From positions 147,791 through 156,963 of the forward strand of contig FR884114.1 in NCBI GenBank assembly GCA_000435975.1: a stretch of 9,173 nucleotides of DNA. Direction: 5' to 3'. A program made the translations under genes and the position numbers. Origin of the DNA: Oscillibacter sp. CAG:241 (GTDB lineage: Bacteria > Bacillota > Clostridia > Oscillospirales > Oscillospiraceae). The notes beneath the pieces are model-generated. The model saw only the letters and a list, made by a program, of their open reading frames with translations. It was not told the DNA's origin and ran no database searches. Below, in pieces: positions 6,357-9,173 of this stretch; position 1 is the stretch's first letter; each line of letters begins with the position of its first letter.

Positions 6357-6437
6357 CGGGACCTTGTTCCTCCTTTGTTTTTCCGGCAGGGGGCCAAAAA
6401 GTGGAGTGGCCGCCGCCGGTTGGAATAGGATACGTTT

Positions 6438-6467
6438 ATTTTACCACCTCTTGCCGCCCTTTGGCAA
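6438..6467 (-). promoter_or_regulatory. ugpC: Probable ugpC promoter
   Basis: On the minus strand -35 TTGCCA (6462-6467) and -10 TAAAAT (6438-6443) are each one base from consensus, with an 18-bp spacer and a TGG before the -10 (extended -10). The predicted start near 6431 implies a leader of about 180 nt. It overlaps the direct repeats at 6454-6481. Confidence 0.6.
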
Positions 6468-6481
6468 CCGCCTTTGGGCAA
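6454..6481 (-). repeat. Adjacent 14-bp direct repeats over the ugpC -35 box
   Basis: Minus-strand units TTGCCCAAAGGCGG (6468-6481) and TTGCCAAAGGGCGG (6454-6467) abut each other and match at 12 of 14 positions. The downstream unit contains the -35 hexamer. This placement is what an operator for a repressor or activator would show; no binding family is recognised. Confidence 0.45.
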
Positions 6482-6498
6482 AATTTTCCGCATTTTGC
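6478..6498. promoter_or_regulatory. 7-7-7 dyad upstream of the ugpC promoter
   Basis: GCAAAAT (6478-6484) and ATTTTGC (6492-6498) are perfect inverted arms around 7 bp. The dyad lies about 47-67 bp upstream of the predicted ugpC start. It could be an operator; it could also be a chance palindrome in AT-rich sequence. Confidence 0.35.
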
Positions 6499-6619
6499 TG
6501 CCTTTATAGGAAAACTCCGCAAAAAGCGCCGTCATCGCCCGTTCTTCTTTCTGTTATAAGCAGAAATTATTGTATTTTTCAGATGTTATCTATTGTAAAA
6601 GGATGCGAATTATGTTACA

Positions 6620-6649
6620 TTACTGTGTCTCTGTTGGCGCACATATTAT
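6620..6649 (+). promoter_or_regulatory. Weak candidate promoter of the secreted-protein gene
   Basis: A good -10 TATTAT (6644-6649) lies in AT-rich DNA about 58 nt upstream of the ATG. The best -35 at a fair distance is a poor TTACTG (6620-6625) with an 18-bp spacer. An activator or another sigma factor might be involved; the assignment is tentative. Confidence 0.35.
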
Positions 6650-6690
6650 AGATAAAGTGTTTTTCGTGCAAGGACAGGCAAATTGTTTTT

Positions 6691-6697
6691 AAAGGAG
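6691..6697 (+). promoter_or_regulatory. Ribosome binding site of the secreted-protein gene
   Basis: AAAGGAG lies nine bases before the ATG at 6707. It fixes this start and shows that the plus strand, not the opposite open frame, is translated. Confidence 0.85.
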
Positions 6698-6706
6698 CGG
6701 GATAAC

Positions 6707-9173
6707 ATGCACAAAGCGTTCAAAGCCTGCACCGCTGTTCTGCTGGCTCTGGTTATGACGGTCAGCCTGGTCAGCGGCGCACTGGCAGTCGTCGTCCGCA
6801 ATGATGACGACACCATCAGCTACGAGCCCCTGGAGCAGGGTGTTTACTCCAAGGGCGGCTACACCATCGACAAGGTCTCCCACCCCACGCTGGGCGCCGG
6901 AGAGGTGGACGGCATTCTGACCGGCGATCTGCAGGACCGGGGCCAGAGCTACTCCTGGTCCATGGCTGAGGCCGGTGACTACGTTTACATCGGCACCTGC
7001 TACAACTCCACCTACTACATCTATCACAACAACGTCAAGACGTCCCTGGACGCCATGAAGAAGGAGGGCAAGCTGGACCAGAACGTGGACACCAGCCGGG
7101 CCGCGGCAGATTTTGTGAAGGTCATGTTCGGCACGGACACCTTCGATGAAACTCCCATGTCCCAGTGGACCCCCGTGATCATGGCTGTGAACCGCTACAC
7201 CGGCGAGGCCCAGGTGATCTTCCGGGAACGGGACATCCTGAAGGATTACCCCGACATCTTCCCCGGCTATCCCCCCTATCTGAAGGGCGTGAACTATCTG
7301 GCCGGCTATCGCATGGCCTTTGAATTCAAGGGCAAGATCTATTTCGCAGGTATGGGCAGCCCCACGGCCACCCTCATCGAGGTGGACCCCGAGACCAACG
7401 AGTGCTCCATCGCCTATCACAACATCAACTACGCCCAGGGCGTGTCCAACGGCGTTCACGGCCTGCTGGTGTTTGACGACGAGATCTATATGTGCCTGGC
7501 CACGGACAACTACGATGGCAAGGGTACCCCCGGCGGCATCATCGTGGCCAGCTCCGATCCCACCGCGGGTCTGAGCTCCTGGCGGCGTGTGGCAGATCAG
7601 GACGACTTTGACGGCCTGCCCGCCGTTATGAAGACCGACGGCCTCAACGGCGGCGGTATCTGGGACATCATCGAGTATAACGGCTCCATGTACGTCACCG
7701 TGGTCACCGACAAGTCCATCGACGGCCACATCAACAAGCAGGGCTTCGCCATGTATCGCGGCGACAAGCACGAGGACGGCAGCTTCACCTGGACCCAGGT
7801 CATCGGTGACCACGGCACCAGCGGCTACGACTTCGGCCTGGGCATCAACTACTCCATGAGCTGCAACATGTGGGTGTACAACGGCTATCTGTACCTGGGC
7901 ACCTACAACGATCCCATGCTGGACCTGGCGGAGATCCCCGCCTCCGGCAACTTCGAGCTGCTGTACAACGATCTGGACCACTCCATCTATCTGTACCGCA
8001 TGGACGCCGACGGCAACTTCCAGCAGGTGGCCGGTAAGGACGACAACCCCTATTTCCCCGACGGCCCCATCGGCAACCTGGGCGCGGGTCTGGGCAACAA
8101 CTCCAACCAGTATATCTGGCGCTACGGCGAGCACAACGGTGAGCTGTACATCGGCACCTATGACACCTCCACTCTGACCTATCATTTCACCCAGATCACC
8201 GACGGTCAGGTGGCCAATATGGACTATGCCGACATCAGCGGCCGGGCCGATATGCTGAAGGACGCCGTGCTGGAGGTTCTGCAGCAGCACGACAACAAGT
8301 ATCTGACCTGGTTCCTGGACAAGGTCCTGTTTACCAAGTATACCGCCCATCTGTATCAGATGCTGGCAGGCTTTGCCACGGATATGTCCGCCGACAAGAA
8401 TCCCGTGCCCGGCTACCGGAACATGCTGGAGGAGTATGAGGCCTTCAAGCAGAAGGTGTTCGACCTGCTGGGTGTGAAGCTGGACAGCGCAAGCTTTGCC
8501 CAGGAATACGCCCAGGTCACCGGCGTGGCTATGTGCAGCGCCGACACCCAGGGCCTGAAGGATGACCTGCAAAGCGCCGTGAAGGCCATCTTTGCCGCCC
8601 TGGACAAGGCCGTGTATGACGACCTGATCCACAACTTCGTATATTACTTCGGCTGCAACTACTATGCCCAGCAGAGCGAGAACGGCTTTGACCTGCTGGT
8701 GTCCAAGGACGGCGTGAATTTCGACGCCATCACCCGGGACGGCTTCGGCGACGGCTCCAACCACGGTCTGCGCACCATCTGCTCCACCGAGAACGGCGTG
8801 TATATGGGCACCGCCAATCCCTTCTACGGCACCCAGCTGTGGCGCATGTACAGCGCCGAGGACAAGCCCCTGGTGAAGGAGCATACCCATCAGTGGTCCG
8901 ATACCTGGTCCTCTGACGGCGAGAATCACTGGCATGACTGCCTGGCCGACGGCTGCACCGTCACCGACAACAGCCAGAAGGACGGCTTCGGCGCCCACGA
9001 TTATGTGAACGGCGTCTGCTCCGTCTGCGGCTATCAGCAAACCGGCAGCGGCTCCGGCGGTGACGCCGGAGGAAACGGCCAGCCCAGTCAGCCCGGTCAG
9101 CCCAGTCAGCCCGGTCAGGGCGGCGACTCCGGCAATACCGGCGGCAGCGGCAGCACCGGTGACAACGGCAATA
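6707..9173 (+). CDS. Large secreted surface protein, propeller-like with His/Cys-rich C-terminal module (incomplete, at least 822 aa)
   Basis: I do not recognise a named family. Residues 1-27 are a Sec signal peptide (basic MHKAFK, a hydrophobic core, cleavage after ALA). Seven strand motifs of the type NGxLYxGTY occur at residues 94, 212, 261, 329, 396, 481 and 699 (YIGT, YFAG, YMCL, YVTV, YLGT, YIGT, YMGT), typical of beta-propeller blades. A helix-rich insertion of about 140 residues (about 510-650) separates the last two. Residues 726-776 are rich in His and Cys: HTHQW (726-730), HWHDC (741-745), C750, H764 and CSVC (771-774), resembling small modules in Clostridia surface proteins. A Gly/Ser and PSQPGQ linker follows, and the visible part ends in STGDNGN. 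The reading frame has no stop before the window edge, so a membrane or wall anchor probably follows. It is likely extracellular with a binding or enzymatic role that cannot be named. It is divergent from ugpC; any link to sugar uptake is speculation. Confidence 0.9.
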   Translation, partial: MHKAFKACTAVLLALVMTVSLVSGALAVVVRNDDDTISYEPLEQGVYSKGGYTIDKVSHPTLGAGEVDGILTGDLQDRGQSYSWSMAEAGDYVYIGTCYNSTYYIYHNNVKTSLDAMKKEGKLDQNVDTSRAAADFVKVMFGTDTFDETPMSQWTPVIMAVNRYTGEAQVIFRERDILKDYPDIFPGYPPYLKGVNYLAGYRMAFEFKGKIYFAGMGSPTATLIEVDPETNECSIAYHNINYAQGVSNGVHGLLVFDDEIYMCLATDNYDGKGTPGGIIVASSDPTAGLSSWRRVADQDDFDGLPAVMKTDGLNGGGIWDIIEYNGSMYVTVVTDKSIDGHINKQGFAMYRGDKHEDGSFTWTQVIGDHGTSGYDFGLGINYSMSCNMWVYNGYLYLGTYNDPMLDLAEIPASGNFELLYNDLDHSIYLYRMDADGNFQQVAGKDDNPYFPDGPIGNLGAGLGNNSNQYIWRYGEHNGELYIGTYDTSTLTYHFTQITDGQVANMDYADISGRADMLKDAVLEVLQQHDNKYLTWFLDKVLFTKYTAHLYQMLAGFATDMSADKNPVPGYRNMLEEYEAFKQKVFDLLGVKLDSASFAQEYAQVTGVAMCSADTQGLKDDLQSAVKAIFAALDKAVYDDLIHNFVYYFGCNYYAQQSENGFDLLVSKDGVNFDAITRDGFGDGSNHGLRTICSTENGVYMGTANPFYGTQLWRMYSAEDKPLVKEHTHQWSDTWSSDGENHWHDCLADGCTVTDNSQKDGFGAHDYVNGVCSVCGYQQTGSGSGGDAGGNGQPSQPGQPSQPGQGGDSGNTGGSGSTGDNGN
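9083..9118 (+). repeat. Two perfect 18-bp tandem repeats coding PSQPGQ
   Basis: The unit CCCAGTCAGCCCGGTCAG occurs twice without mismatch (9083-9100 and 9101-9118), in frame, each giving PSQPGQ. It forms part of a flexible spacer between the His/Cys module and the presumed surface anchor. Perfect tandem units of this kind can vary in copy number. Confidence 0.85.

Larger units (their letters stand above)
6252..6706. other. Divergent intergenic region between ugpC and the secreted-protein gene
   Basis: This 455-bp region carries no credible long gene. Its left part (6252-6431) is the probable transcribed leader of ugpC, with two hairpins and a possible micro-ORF. The middle (6438-6498) holds the ugpC promoter, tandem direct repeats and a dyad. 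The right part (about 6540-6690) is much more AT-rich than the genes and should contain the promoter of the rightward gene. Confidence 0.7.

Noticed and set aside
6252..6431. T-box or other known riboswitch in the ugpC leader
   Set aside because: The AAGGTCCCGC stretch does not match the T-box consensus, and no recognised riboswitch core could be traced by eye.
6689..9040. 783-codon open frame on the minus strand
   Set aside because: It is antisense to the plus-strand gene starting at 6707, which has a clear ribosome site, signal peptide and folded-domain sequence. The minus frame reads as Val/Gly/Ala/His-rich repetitive sequence without domain motifs, typical of a shadow of GC-rich codons.

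Overview
The window comes from a GC-rich Gram-positive bacterium, most likely a gut Clostridia of the Oscillospiraceae type (Oscillibacter/Flavonifractor/Lawsonibacter-like). This is inferred from gene content: a YlmH-family S4 protein, a YnzC-like UPF0291/DUF896 protein, an XpaC-family protein, a UgpC/MsmX-type sugar-importer ATPase with a Lys-rich insertion, and a surface protein with an HTHQW/HWH/CxxC module. Strong Shine-Dalgarno sequences and sigma-A-like promoters fit this. No rRNA, tRNA, CRISPR array, insertion sequence or phage gene was seen.

Layout. Bases 1-196 hold no gene but carry four consecutive stem-loops. The last one (158-189) probably ends the transcript arriving from the right on the minus strand. 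Bases 197-4885 form one minus-strand operon, read right to left. Its genes are a homodimer-type ABC exporter (3125-4885), ylmH (2347-3132), a UPF0291 protein (2121-2336), an XpaC-family membrane protein (937-2121) and a lipoprotein flavodoxin (197-910). Neighbouring genes overlap or lie 10-26 nt apart. A well-formed promoter with a 17-bp spacer sits at 4943-4971, just before the exporter gene. Upstream of it a GC-rich hairpin (5015-5052) separates the operon from ugpC (5085-6251, minus), an ATPase of the kind that powers carbohydrate importers. No importer permease or binding protein is present here.

A 455-bp divergent intergenic region (6252-6706) follows. It contains the probable ugpC promoter, tandem direct repeats over its -35 box, a dyad, a leader of about 180 nt, and an AT-rich region that should promote the rightward gene. 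From 6707 to the window end runs an incomplete plus-strand gene for a large secreted protein. It has a signal peptide, seven propeller-like strand motifs with a helical insertion before the last, a His/Cys-rich module and a Pro/Gly/Ser/Gln linker. It probably ends in a surface anchor outside the window. This gene has no stop codon in the window and is opposed by a very long antisense open frame that is not a gene.

The operon mixes translation-associated, membrane and redox functions and does not form an obvious single pathway. I see no clear evidence of a new defence or mobile system. The most unusual signals are the four-hairpin array at 1-196, the architecture of the secreted propeller protein, and the structured leader of ugpC.
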